From Phanerodontia chrysosporium (Eukaryota > Basidiomycota > Agaricomycetes > Polyporales > Phanerochaetaceae), in assembly GCA_001910725.1 (NCBI GenBank), contig MJGA01000003.1:1736001-1800000 (forward strand): 64,000 nt of DNA, in the 5' to 3' direction. The notes beneath the pieces were generated by a model. That model saw only the letters and a list, made by a program, of their open reading frames with translations. It had not been told where the DNA came from and made no database searches. The translations under genes and the position numbers were made by a program. The stretch's first letter is position 1, and the number at the start of each line of letters is the position of its first letter. This document shows positions 54,255 to 64,000 of the stretch, in pieces.

Positions 54255-55770
54255 CTAGCTGCGCGGGTTGGTGACGGGATGGTACTTGACCTTCTCGAAG
54301 ATCCGGTAGAGGCTGATGACAAGGTTGAAACAGTACATGATCAAGCCGACACCGACGAGACAAATCAGCGCAATCTGGTTGTCGCAGAGTCTGCCTCCGA
54401 TGCCGGTCGACCCGTTGATCCCTGGTATCGGCGGCGGCGGTGGGCGCGGCAGTTGATTATACCACGAGACACTTGACGCCGACGCACAAGGAATGGGAGA
54501 TGTAAAGAAATTGTCGAATGAGAGTGCGAGCGCGGCTGACCACGCGCAAATAAAAACGACCTCGATGAGCGTATGTGCAAGTTTGCCTGAGGTACGCCAT
54601 AGGCCTAACGGCCGTCCGAAATACTCCAGCTATTCGGACATTGGTGAGAATTTGAACACAGTTTGACATCGGGTGACGTACGTAGATTGCTATCATGACG
54701 TGCACGAGTGTAAGCGGTGCAAAAATAATGACCAAAGTCCTGGAGAGAGCGTACACATGAGCACAGGTACAGAGAACATAGTATGACCAACATACGGTGA
54801 AGAACCCAAAGCGCCTGCAATGTGAGCGTGGTTTTCGCTTAGTCGGATGTGAATCGCGATCGCAAGTGCCGAGGTTGTGAAAGAAATGTTGACGAGCCGG
54901 AAAAGCTAGCAGCGCATCGTGAGCACAAGAGCATCAGAGACAGCTAGATGCGTGACCATACCAGAGGCACATAAGTGTTGGTGAGCATGTACACCCTTAT
55001 CCGCTTCTTCCTCTTCTGCCACTTGCTCAGCTTTTCCCCTTCATCCTCCTGTTCATTGTCACCAACGTCGATGTCCCATGTCACTCCAGGGGCCCTAGGG
55101 GTCCACGGGGTTTCCCATCCCGGTGTCCGCGTCTGCGCGAGGGTTATCGGTGACTGCGGGGCAGGAGGAAGGTCCAGGTGCAGGCGATCCTCCGAAACGG
55201 CTTCAGGCCTGAAGTCGGTACCTATGCGCTCCGGCTCCTCGTCCCTGACATTGCCGTTCGTTTCCCCGTCCTGCGGTCGTCGAGAAAGAGATGTGGACAG
55301 CCAGGATACGGACAATGATCGGTCTCTGTTGCTGCTCATGCCATGCCGGGCGGCGTGCGCAGTGAGCGATTGGCCTGCAGAGTCATCTGGGCGATGCCTG
55401 GTGAACGCCCACCAGCGAGACGGGCCGGCCATAGTGTCATCCTGCAGTGACGAATTGTAAGATGTAACATCGGAGGGTCGGTGCACCGAGGGGCGGTCGT
55501 CTATCCCCTGCGAATTTCTATTAGTGCCCGGCGGAAGTTCGTCTCTAGGGGATGGAGGTTCGTCTCGAGCCCAGGCTGAATGGGGAGGGTCAGCCGCGAA
55601 CAGTGCGGGGGTAAAGCTATGATTGTGCGTTACTCACGAGGAGACGTTACGACGGTTCTAATGGTTGACGGGTTAGCACGGTAGCTACGGACGCTGGACT
55701 TGTGCTTGGAGAACGTCGAAGTTGATGCCGCGGACAGGGGCTGTGGGGGGTCGCTGGAATGAGAGACCAT
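54255..55770 (-). CDS. Fungal four-helix membrane protein, SRF1-like
   Basis: Start at 55770 (MVSHSSDPPQPLSAA); exon 1 splices over a ~62-nt intron (branch CTGAC, ends ATTCAG) to PPWARDEPPSPRDELPPGT. A cytosolic Ser/Pro-rich domain follows, then SKWQKRKKRIRVYMLTNTYV before the first helix. The membrane part, split by several short introns, includes LVNISFTTSALAIAIRIRL, VIIFAPLTLVHVMIAIY, LEYFGRPLGLWRTSGKLAHT, LIEVVFICAWSAALALSFDN and the last helix IALICLVGVGLIMYCFNLVI, ending in FEKVKYHPVTNPRS. This order matches what I recall of fungal regulator-of-phospholipase-D (SRF1) proteins; that name is tentative. Divergent from PSME3IP1 with a 224-bp shared promoter. Confidence 0.6.
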
Positions 55771-55994
55771 GCCCGGGAGTGTGCACGATGACGAGGTGGA
55801 AGATAGAAAATAAGGAGCGACGGGGGTCTGCTTGAGCAGTGTCCTGGGGGTATATGATTTACTTTCGGCTGTCCGACCTGGGCTAAAGCTCGGCGCGTTC
55901 GGCGACTCGCAGGGAGGCGTCCACTGCGTCCAATTTGGAGCGATCCCCACGCTGCCTCTTGCACTCATTCCAGCCTCTTGTCTTTCTATCCGCC
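55771..55994. promoter_or_regulatory. Shared divergent promoter SRF1-like/PSME3IP1
   Basis: 224 bp between opposite start codons. No TATA box is obvious. Inference from arrangement. Confidence 0.45.
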
Positions 55995-56934
55995 ATGGAC
56001 GACGCCATCCCCTCGCTCTCGACAGTCGGCGTGGGCTCCCGATTCGTGTCTCAGGATGACTTGGAGGCTGCGAAGGCGAAACGCCAGGAACAGTGGAAAG
56101 CGGCCTACGCCAGGTGCGCACAGGCCGGGCAGCATTCAGGCGTATTGCTGCGAATATTGAGCCAAACATAGGCTGGGCCAGGAGCCTCCTCCAGAGCCGA
56201 AGGAAGATGTTTTTGACGGCAGGAGCCTAGCTGAAGTATGCCGTCCAATGCACGAGATGTATCGAGCCTGTCTGACCCTTCACAGAAACTTGCTGCCAAC
56301 AAAGTGAGAGACGTATGCTCCTGAATGTATTCACAACTCTTATGCAGGTCAGGCAGCCAAACAAGAGGAATGGGAGGAGCGTAACAAGCTAGGTCAGTGC
56401 TACAGCCAGTACATGCCGGGCACTCCGCTTATGCCATCCGTGCGCTGTAGGCAACCAGTTCCGGGCCCTGGAAGAGGATGAAGTGCTCTTTCTGGATTCT
56501 ATTCTTGAGAAGCAACGCGAGGAGGAACGGCTGCGCAAGGAGATGGAGGGAAAGGAGCTGAAGAACTTCCGAGAGTGCGTGCCGTCTCTGGTAGTTTCTG
56601 GCCACATCTGATCCCTTGTAGGGCGGTCGCGGCACGCGAGAATGCAGCGAAACCACCACCTGTCATTGCAGATGTTGCGCCACCTCCGAAAGCAAAGGCC
56701 GTAGCTGCAGTAGTGAAGAAGGACACGAAGAAGTCGCTCAAAGGTGTCCTGGTCAAGAAGAAGCCAACGAAAGCACCAGCACCATCAGCCGCTTCCCCAC
56801 AGCCTCCATCTGAATCGGCCCAGAAATCGACTGCTACCGAGAAGAAGGACTCAGGTGACAACAAAAGCCCACGGGATGACAATGTGGATATGCCGCAAGC
56901 AAAACGACGGCGTGTGTCCGGAAGCGCGTCGTAA
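55995..56934 (+). CDS. FAM192A/PSME3IP1 (NIP30) family nuclear protein
   Basis: Animal PIP30 binds the nuclear PA28-gamma proteasome activator; fungal members are nuclear proteins of unclear role. Start at 55995 gives MDDAIPSLSTVGVGSRFVSQ. Family signature: DDLEAAKAKRQEQWKAAYAR, then RLGQEPPPEPKEDVFDGRSL, AAKQEEWEERNKL and FRALEEDEVLFLDSILEKQR. Four short introns separate these blocks (about 56114-56171, 56285-56345, 56390-56449 and 56575-56622). The C-terminal half is Lys/Ala/Pro-rich (VKKDTKKSLKGVLVKKKPTK) and ends with a nuclear-localisation-like AKRRRVSG. Length about 210 residues suits the family. Head-to-head with the SRF1-like gene. Confidence 0.82.
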
Positions 56935-57018
56935 CGTCCATTCCACTACCTGTGCCGTCTGTTGTAATATATCATGTGCATGACAAGTAGAATACCCGTA
57001 TCCCCACCAACTGGGATC

Positions 57019-58734
57019 TCAACCTCTCCTGGTGACCGGGCTCGGCGTTGGCGTCCATCGCACGCGGTTAAGGTCTTGCTCACGCGCCTTCGAGCTATTG
57101 CCTTCCCATCCTGAAGCCTTGTTCATCGCGTCTGCACGTCGTGCTGCCGCGGTGCCCATCGTTGTGCGGTCCAGAAGTCGTCGCGCGGCAGGTGTCAATG
57201 CACCCTCCGCCCTTCTAGGAGTCCATGAGGGTGGCGGCATTGAACCTTTCCTCGCTGACGTCGGCGCACTGCTCCGTACACTTGACGGCGTGCGCAGGCC
57301 TGGGATTCCTCCTAGAAGCTCGGCCTTCGCCCGCAGACTCTTGGCTGCGGAGTTCGACAGCTTGTGCGATAGCTGCTCTCGTGCGGAAGGGGGCTTAATT
57401 TGGAACGTATTTGGTGGGGGCATCTCCACAGCCTCTGCTGGGTCGTCCGACTGTGATAGGACACGGGGAGTAGCGTTCAGCGTTCCCCAGGTCATCAGTT
57501 GCTTGACCGCAGCGGGACCTAGTTGCGATGGGGTCGGAGATGGTATAGATGGAACCAGAGCATCCACATTTCCGGTGGGTGACCTTGGTCGATCTACGAG
57601 ATTGAGAGTTAGATAGATTGCTAGGACCACTGACTAGGTGTCGCTTACATGGTGTTCCGGCAATTGCGGCCTCTATACGGCTGCGTGTTGGACTAGGAGG
57701 GGCAGAAATGGATTGCGAAGGCGTGTCATCTTGTTCAGGTAGACGTGTATTGCCGTACTTAATGACCTTCGGAGGTGGTGGCTTCTCATCCGTTGGTGCT
57801 GGTCGAGGCTTTGGGTGATAGGGCGATTCATCGGCATCCGGAGGGAACATCAACGCATTCCTGGCCTGCTACCCATGAGAGATTGGGTCCGCCGGAGAAC
57901 AATTCTGACACGTACCTTGAACTCCCAGCCATCTACACCAGCGGAGCGAGTGTCCTTCTTAGGTGCCATAACATCCACTACATCTTCTTCCTCGACCTTC
58001 TTCACCAGTGCGTTCCTCTTCGAGCTCTCACTCTCAGCCTCATCTTCGCCTTTCGCCCGACCCTTCCCCTTGTCCTCATCCGGCCCAGCAGTGATCAACC
58101 CTACCGGCTTCGGTGCTTCAATGACGAACTTCTCCTTCACTCCTGCGCCCGCAGGTGCCTCGATCAGCAGCCTCTCCCTCCCCTCGAGCATCTTCACCCG
58201 CTGCTGCTCGACTCTCTTCTGTGCATCCCACGCCCAAGCCCACTTCTCCCTGCGCCTCCGATTCTCCTCGTCCAGGATCTGCGTGAAACTGGAGTTATCC
58301 TCCGATGTGTAGCGCGCCTGAAAGCTGTCTAGGCTCATGTTCGTGTCGTACTTTGGCTTCTTGAGTGAAGGCTCCTCCCTGCGCGGCGTGCGTAGCGGTG
58401 TGTCCGAAGGGCCCGCCGCGTAGGGTGTCTTGCCCGGTGTCTGGTATGGATAGCGTCCCGTCCGGGGAGTGGACAGATCCTCTAGTCGACGGACGGTTGC
58501 TTGTATCCGATCCTGATCTTGACTACGGAGGGCATCAAGGTATTCATTGGTGGCGTCGAGATGCACGAGGGAGGGGAAGAAGTCTCGAGCGATGATGTGG
58601 GATAGTGCCTCGGTATACTCGTCTTCCTCAAGTACAACCTGGCGGTTTAACGAGCGCGAAGACTCAGTATCCGAGCCAGCACCGGGAGTAGCAGTCTCAT
58701 TGGATGTGGGTATAAGACTCGACGGGGGATGCAT
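57019..58734 (-). CDS. Splicing factor ESS2/DGCR14
   Basis: ESS-2/DGCR14 (Es2, Bis1) proteins are nuclear, associate with the spliceosomal C complex and affect splice-site accuracy. Start at 58734 (MHPPSSLIPTSNETATPG). The signature is VVLEEDEYTEALSHIIARDF then FPSLVHLDATNEYLDALRS, followed by MSLDSFQARYTSEDNSSFTQ, ILDEENRRRREKWAWAWDAQ and, after an intron near 57870-57915, NALMFPPDADESPYHPKP and KVIKYGNTRLPEQD. The C-terminal third includes LMTWGTLNATPRVL and the TPAARRLLDR motif, ending VRWTPTPSPVTRRG. Three exons are clear. Convergent with PSME3IP1 (84 bp between stop codons). Confidence 0.88.
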
Positions 58735-59347
58735 GGGAAAAGGTCGAGAGTAGAGGGAGGTGATGGTACGAAGTAACGTGATGGCGCTTACTGTAAAACC
58801 GGCGCCACAAAGGTGTCGCTCTGCGTCACGCCCAAGCGTTGTAAGGGAACGTATGTTAACTGATACTTAGGCGAATATGTAACAACGCGCAGAAGCATTA
58901 GTACTTGGTACATCTAAAAGGCGAGGCACGTAAGTGCGGGGTATGTGGGAAAGGATTGGCTATAATGCATGGTTGGCCTCCAAAGGCGGGATCTTCGAGC
59001 TGACCTCGAAGGGACGGGCCGCCTCGGGGTCCATATATCGTATAGAAACAGTGTACATCATCATCATAAGTATATGTCAATAGTCATGGAACGGTTCTGG
59101 TGAGTTACTGGCCATATGGTGCAAAAAGTGAAGGAATGTGTGTGCATGCAACGAATGGGGGGCGATTTGCGGACTCGGGCATTAATCATCTGCGTATCCA
59201 TGGCCTAAGAGCGTGCAGAGCGTCTAGCGAGTCCCTGTGCAAAACGAAGCAACATAATGATTCATCGCAGAACCATCCGGAACGGTGCGCATACACGTAC
59301 CAATGTAGAGTAGAACCCTCGCCACGATAAGTCAAACATGGAGGTCG
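58735..59347. other. Intergenic spacer ESS2/NudE
   Basis: Promoter region of ESS2 and 3' region of NudE. Includes a short CATCATCAT repeat near 59057-59066. No coding region supported. Confidence 0.5.
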
Positions 59348-61400
59348 TCATGAGCCTCGGCCGAACATCAACATGTCACTGCTGGCCCGTGCGCGGTACT
59401 TGATCTCAGTATCCAGGAGGTTGGGGTTCTGAGGCTTTCGACTCGGGCTGTTGGGCGGCGGACGGCCTATACGGCTCTGCATAAGCGATGGAGGAACAGG
59501 CTTCCCAGATGGCCTTGTGGGGACAGAAGATCGCTTCGATGGAGAAGGGAATCCTGCAGATGGCGAGGACAATGAAGCAGAGGCGGAGGCGGTTGGCCGC
59601 TTCAGGCCGCTGCTATAGAGAGAATTGGTAGGAACAGGAAGGAATGTAGGTGTTGTAGGTCTTGAGACGGGAGTTGGTATTGAGCTGATGGTGCTAGAGG
59701 TGGCGTTAGTGCTGACACTGCTCCTGCCCTCTGACGTCCGCGAGTGCGGCCTCCGGATACCTGTCGGAATCTGAGTCTGAGATAGTGACGTCGGCGAGCG
59801 GGTTTCTGGGGGCGAAGCAGCGGAAGTAGTCGATGTTAGTCCTAGGGGGCGGAAGGCGGATGGGGCTGTCGGGCCTGAGCGCCGTCTGACATGTTTGTCC
59901 TTGTCTTTCAGCGGCGATGGAGTGTCTTCCATAATGAGAACCCAGCCAGATGTGTTGCCTACAGGGGTCTTCTCAAGGTCAAGACTATGAGCCTTCGATC
60001 GCGATGCTAGAGGCTTTTCCGGCGTCGACGACCGCAAGGACGACTTTGAACTCGAAGCAGAAGGCGAGCCGATCGAGGAAGGACCGGCCTTCGGGGACGG
60101 TGCAGACGTGCCACGACTGACACTGCCCATGCGGATGCGAGGGACACGAGTGTGTATTTTCTGTCCCAGAACTTCAACTCGGGCGCGCATCTCGGAAAGC
60201 ATCTGGACACCCTTGCTGGTGCCGGCAGTAGTGGATAGTGTGCTGTTCGAAGAGATATTGCGAGTGGTAAGCGGGCGCGCCATTGGCGCGCGGGGACGTG
60301 CGGTAACATTCATATTGGACCGGACAACCGAAGAGTAAGAAGAGGTATTGGATTGCACAGTGGAATGGGCAGAGTGGGGGTTGAAGCCCGCCTTGTGAAG
60401 GAGTGAAGCTTGGCCAGAATGGTTAACGAGTGATTCGGTGGTTCTAGGTGTCGAAGTGACGATAGGCGGGAGAGTCTTGGTAGGAGTCGAAGGCGCGAGA
60501 TCAGCAAGATTGAGGTCTGATTGGTTAGCTGCAGACGAGAAGGGCTCTCCATCTTCAAGAACTTGAGAAGCCCTCTCAGGTGTGACGGAAGGTGGAATCT
60601 CTACAGGGGCGCGGTCGAGAGCCGCAGCGAGCTGCTCTTTCAATACTGCGATTTCCTCATTGGCGTCTAGAACCGGGACTGAGTCTTAGAGCAAACGGTA
60701 GGTAGGTCTACACGCACCTCGAAGTTCATCCTTGAGTCGCTGACATTCCTCTTCAACATTAGCCTTGTCGAGGAGCTCATGTTCAAGGAGAATCTTCTCT
60801 TCGAGTACTTTCGAGTATTTCTGTTCGATGTCGGCGAGACTAGATGAGATAGCACGTTCGTTTCGTTCCAAATCGTCATTGCCCATCTCTAGCTCCCGAA
60901 GCTGTATCTTGAGATGCTGATGATCCTTCCGTATGGTATCTAGCTCGCGCTGCAGTGATGTAGTGGTCGTGTTGTGTGTCGTCTGCAGCGACATGAACTT
61001 GGACTAGAGTGCCGTCTCTTTGATGAATGGCCATAACATCAAAGTGAGGTGTAGCACTGACCTTCCACTCGTCCTTCTCCTGCTCGGCCCTAGCAGCTTT
61101 CACCCTCAGCTCCTCCTGGGCCTTCTCCGTGCGCTCCAACTCTCTCTCCAACTCTTCTTCAAGCTCTCTGCTAGATACCTGGAAGTCATCGAGTTCGGCT
61201 CTGGTTTCTGCCAGCATGTCCGCAACCTCCATGTACTTTGCTTTCCAGTCCGTAGGAGCATGACTGCGAGGGCGGGCATGCGTCAGCCGTCTGTATGCTG
61301 CGGGACCGGAACAGAAGAGTATCTACTTTGGATCATCGAGAGTGACAGTTATCTTCTCTCCAAGACGAAGAGCATCCATCGGTTGAAGGAAGGCCGTCAT
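59348..61400 (-). CDS. NUDE: Nuclear distribution protein NudE
   Basis: NudE links LIS1/NudF to dynein for nuclear migration. Splicing over about 61269-61324 joins MTAFLQPMDALRLGEKITVT (start 61400; an in-frame ATG at 61529 is an alternative) to HAPTDWKAKYMEVADMLAET. The N-terminal coiled coil continues RAELDDFQVSSRELEEELER, then KFMSLQTTHNTTTTSLQREL, LRELEMGNDDLERNERAISS, KVLEEKILLEHELLDKANVE and EECQRLKDELRDANEEIAVL. The C-terminal half is Ser/Thr/Pro-rich with GTSKGVQMLSEMRARVEVLG (a region resembling the NudE dynein-binding patch) and ends in ARASSDMLMFGRGS. Three introns. About 600 residues; family match is strong in the coiled coil. Confidence 0.9.
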
Positions 61401-61739
61401 CTTAGAGACTGGTGGGATGACCCCAGGGCGATGCTTGAAAGACCTGGAGTCGAGGGAAGGGGGTAAGAATGATTGCGCGGTGTGAGTCCCGCGCGGTTCA
61501 ATTACGGGCGCGACGTTGCCACGAGACATGCCATATCAGGCATGTACGGCAATCGAAGCGCCCTACGCTTTGGCGTCACAGTGTGCCACAATAGGTCCAG
61601 TCGCTATTTCGCACGCAGAAATGCATTCGGTTGTCAGGCAGACCATGAGAAAGGCTAAGGAAATAAGAAAGGCTAAAATACACTGAGAGCGACAACAACG
61701 AGGGCGGAAAACAGGGGAAACAGCAATAGAGACAGATCT

Positions 61740-62465
61740 TCAGAGGCCTTCAGGTTTTGCGCATTTGCGTTTTTCTATGCGACCAGTCTTGGGACAGCGC
61801 ATCTCTTGCCATGAGACAGGCTCCATGGTTGCTCCTACACCCACTTCAGAATAGCGCCAAGGCTCAGAGTGGCGGACACATACCTGCTTCACTTGTGGCG
61901 AATATAACCCCAAGGTCATTTCGTGCCGTTGTTACATAGTAACTGCGAGCATCACCCAGAGAGATCTAGAGACGTGTTAATTTCACCCACATGGTCCATC
62001 TGAAGGTACTTACCACTAGGCCCTTGACAACATCACCACCGCGGAAGCAGTCAGCAATCTTGACCTTGTCCTTTTCAGTAGCACGGACGTCCTGCACACG
62101 AATCACACCCGTGAACTCCTCGCCAGGTGGAAGCGGCACTCCATCAACGACAGTGATGGAAAGGACTGCCTGCAGTGGCGAGAGACGCGTGACAGTCCCG
62201 AGCACGACAGAATTTGGAGCTGGCGGGTTTGGCCGAGTCTTTGATATCGAGAGCACCTGGAGGGCCGAGCGATCCAGACGAGAGACTATTATTGAGGTCG
62301 CCGCAGAGGAGCAAAGGGAAAGGGACCAACAGATCCTTCGTGATGAGGTGTGCCGACTACACTCGCTCGGACTTGTCCATCGCGCGAGTACGTTCCGCTG
62401 CCCAGCTGAGGTGCTGGCCCTCGCGGAATCTGGATGGGCTGGCCTGGCAAGAGCGTGTTCGACAT
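61740..62465 (-). CDS. CSL4: RNA exosome cap subunit CSL4 (EXOSC1)
   Basis: CSL4 forms part of the exosome cap and helps recruit RNA. Start at 62465 (MSNTLLPGQPIQIPRGPAPQ) rather than the in-frame ATG at 62501, which would add an atypical extension. Next are LGSGTYSRDGQVRASVVGTP, then after an intron LSISKTRPNPPAPNSVVLGT and the S1 domain core VTRLSPLQAVLSITVVDGVP, EEFTGVIRVQDVRATEKDKV and KIADCFRGGDVVKGLV. Later exons give ISLGDARSYYVTTARNDLGV, IFATSEAG and the zinc-ribbon-like end MEPVSWQEMRCPKTGRIEKR with KCAKPEGL. Frame is intact across the four exons traced. Divergent from PDH E2 with 206 bp between starts. Confidence 0.92.
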
Positions 62466-62671
62466 GGCGTGCCGCACACTGAGAGCGGACTCGAGAGACA
62501 AGAATTATGGATATAGATATTTTCTCTCCGGAGAATTATTATTGGGTTGTCGGAGAGAAGCGGATCGAGATTTACCGTGACGCGTATTGCGCCCAACCTG
62601 AAATTGCTGTTGGGGCGTCGGTCGACGCTCAACTTCCCTCTTTTCCTCACCCAGGTCCTTTCGTCCCCGCC

Positions 62672-64000
62672 ATGGCCTCTGCTATCGCCCGCAGCGTGCT
62701 CAAGAGGAGTACGTGCTCGCTGTCTCTGTCGTTGCACGCTTCTGACCAGTCTGAACCCGCAGGCTTCCACGTCTCCGCGTCGAGGCATGCGCTCTCGAAA
62801 TTCAGCATGCCCGCCATGAGTCCGACGATGACTGAGGGCGGTATCGCCCAGTGGAAGAAGAAGGAGGGCGAGTCCTTCTCTGCGGGTGACGTTCTCCTTG
62901 AGATCGTGCGTCTCACGTCATTCACACCTCCGTCACTTCGCTGACCGCGTGCCTCCGTCAGGAAACGGACAAGGCGACTATTGACGTCGAGGCCCAGGAC
63001 GATGGTATCCTCGCTAAAATCATTGCAAGTACAATCTATCCAATACCTGTAGTGCTTCCAATGACCTCTTGCACAGGCTCCGGACGGCACGAAGGGTGTC
63101 GCCGTCGGCTCGCCCATTGCTATCCTCGGCGAGGAGGGTGATGACCTCTCTGGAGCGGACAAGCTCGCGTCAGAGTCGTCCTCTGCTTCCGAGAGCAAGC
63201 CTGCTCCCTCCGAGAAGAAGGAGGACACCCCTCCGGTCACCAGCACTGAGCCGACCAGCCCCGCCAAGTTCTCAAAAGACGCTGAAGTCTCGGCACCCCG
63301 GGAGGAGATTCCTCAGGGCGACCGCATCTTCGCCTCACCCATTGCTAAGAAGATTGCGCTGGAGCGCGGTATCCCTCTCGCAAAGGTCAAGGGCTCTGGT
63401 CCCAATGGCCGCATCCTCCGCGAGGACGTCGAGAAGTACCAGGCACCTGCCGCAGCCTCTGCTGCTCCGGTTGCTGGTGCACCTCAGCCAGCGGCCGCCT
63501 CGCCAGACTACGTGGACATCCCCGTGTCGAACATGCGCCGCGTAATCGGCTCCCGCCTCACGCAGTCGAAGCAGGAGGTGCCGCACTACTACCTCACTGC
63601 CGACATCAACATGGACAAGGTCCTCAAGCTGCGCGAGGTCTTCAACAAGACTCTCGGCGAGAAGGACAAGTCTGCGAAGCTCAGCGTGAACGACTTCATC
63701 GTCAAGGCCACCGCGTGCGCACTGGCAGACGTTCCCGAGGCCAACTCGGCGTGGTTGGGCGAGGTCATCCGGCAGTAAGTCGACTTTAACGCAGCCTGGT
63801 TTACGTCATTCACACTCGGGGCCTAGATACAAGAAGGCCGACATCTCTGTCGCCGTTGCAACCCCGACTGGTCTCATTACACCCATTGTGAAGGACGCTG
63901 GTGCTCGGGGCCTCTCCGACATCTCGGCAACGACGAAGGCGCTCGCGAAGAAGGCCCGCGACGGCAAGCTGCAACCACAGGAGTACCAGGTACGTTCACA
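62672..64000 (+). CDS. Pyruvate dehydrogenase E2, dihydrolipoamide acetyltransferase (partial)
   Basis: E2 core of the mitochondrial pyruvate dehydrogenase complex, moving acetyl groups from E1 to CoA. Exons 62672-62708, 62763-62905, 62962-63024, 63077-63774 and 63827-63989; the window ends inside the next intron. The presequence is [20 protein letters not shown]. The lipoyl domain has [20 protein letters not shown] and the lipoyl-lysine site [15 protein letters not shown]. After an Ala/Ser/Pro linker comes the E1/E3-binding domain [20 protein letters not shown] with GSGPNGRI, then the catalytic domain start ([60 protein letters not shown]). The catalytic HxxxDG lies beyond the window. Intron 63025-63076 uses a GC donor. 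Confidence 0.95.

Noticed and set aside
55605..55635. A 21-nt intron (GTGAGT...CATAG) in the SRF1-like gene
   Set aside because: Too short to splice; a ~62-nt intron from the same donor to ATTCAG has a proper CTGAC branch site and gives the better protein.

Overview
The window is nuclear DNA of a filamentous basidiomycete, most likely an agaricomycete. The evidence is: many short introns (about 48-95 nt) with GTRNGT donors and CTNAC-like branch sites, dense packing of genes on both strands, moderately high GC, and a gene content that is typical for these fungi (HapX-type iron regulator, NRDE2, Byr4, NudE, NRPS-like adenylating enzymes). I see no CRISPR array, rRNA, convincing tRNA or intact transposon. 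Gene calls rest on recognised protein families plus hand-traced splice sites.

Layout. 0.4-7.0 kb, minus: BYR4/BFA1 (septation checkpoint GAP) and NRDE2 (nuclear RNA surveillance). 7.2-11.5 kb, plus: NIP7 (60S biogenesis) and a SEC39-domain protein (Golgi-ER tether). 11.9-14.7 kb, minus: an unrecognised Ser/Pro-rich protein. 15.6-17.0 kb, plus: CGR1 (60S biogenesis) and a small hydrophilic protein with a stress-type promoter. 17.1-20.2 kb, minus: SPB1 (rRNA methyltransferase). 20.5-28.3 kb, plus: a DUF423/TMEM256 membrane protein, a protein with one odd C2H2 finger, and VPS18 (HOPS/CORVET). 28.4-31.2 kb, minus: mitochondrial SLS1-like. 33.1-35.0 kb, plus: HapX. 35.0-37.6 kb, minus: a mitochondrial PPR protein. 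39.4-49.0 kb: two paralogous adenylating enzymes in inverted orientation that bracket SLX9, a coiled-coil protein and an XRCC2-like RecA-family ATPase. 50.5-62.5 kb: F-box protein, SRF1-like membrane protein, PSME3IP1/FAM192A, ESS2/DGCR14, NudE and exosome CSL4. 62.7 kb to the end: pyruvate dehydrogenase E2, cut by the window edge.

Themes. Four ribosome-assembly genes (NIP7, CGR1, SPB1, SLX9) and an exosome subunit (CSL4) lie within 55 kb. Many genes form head-to-head pairs sharing 180-400 bp promoters. Three genes are mitochondrial (SLS1-like, PPR, PDH E2), two serve vesicle tethering (SEC39, VPS18), and HapX links iron status to transcription.

The most important caution: at least fourteen coding exons in ten genes can be read as the expected conserved protein only if one base is missing from the sequence. 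Every case is a one-base deficit, never a gain, and most sit at a G, C or A run. For five traced genes (SEC39, HapX, SLX9 and both adenylating enzymes) the summed exon lengths become multiples of three only after exactly those bases are counted. This looks like homopolymer under-calling in the assembly rather than mass pseudogenisation. I did not find a clearly new multi-gene system; the best biological leads are the HapX locus, the adenylating-enzyme pair and the small stress-promoter protein.
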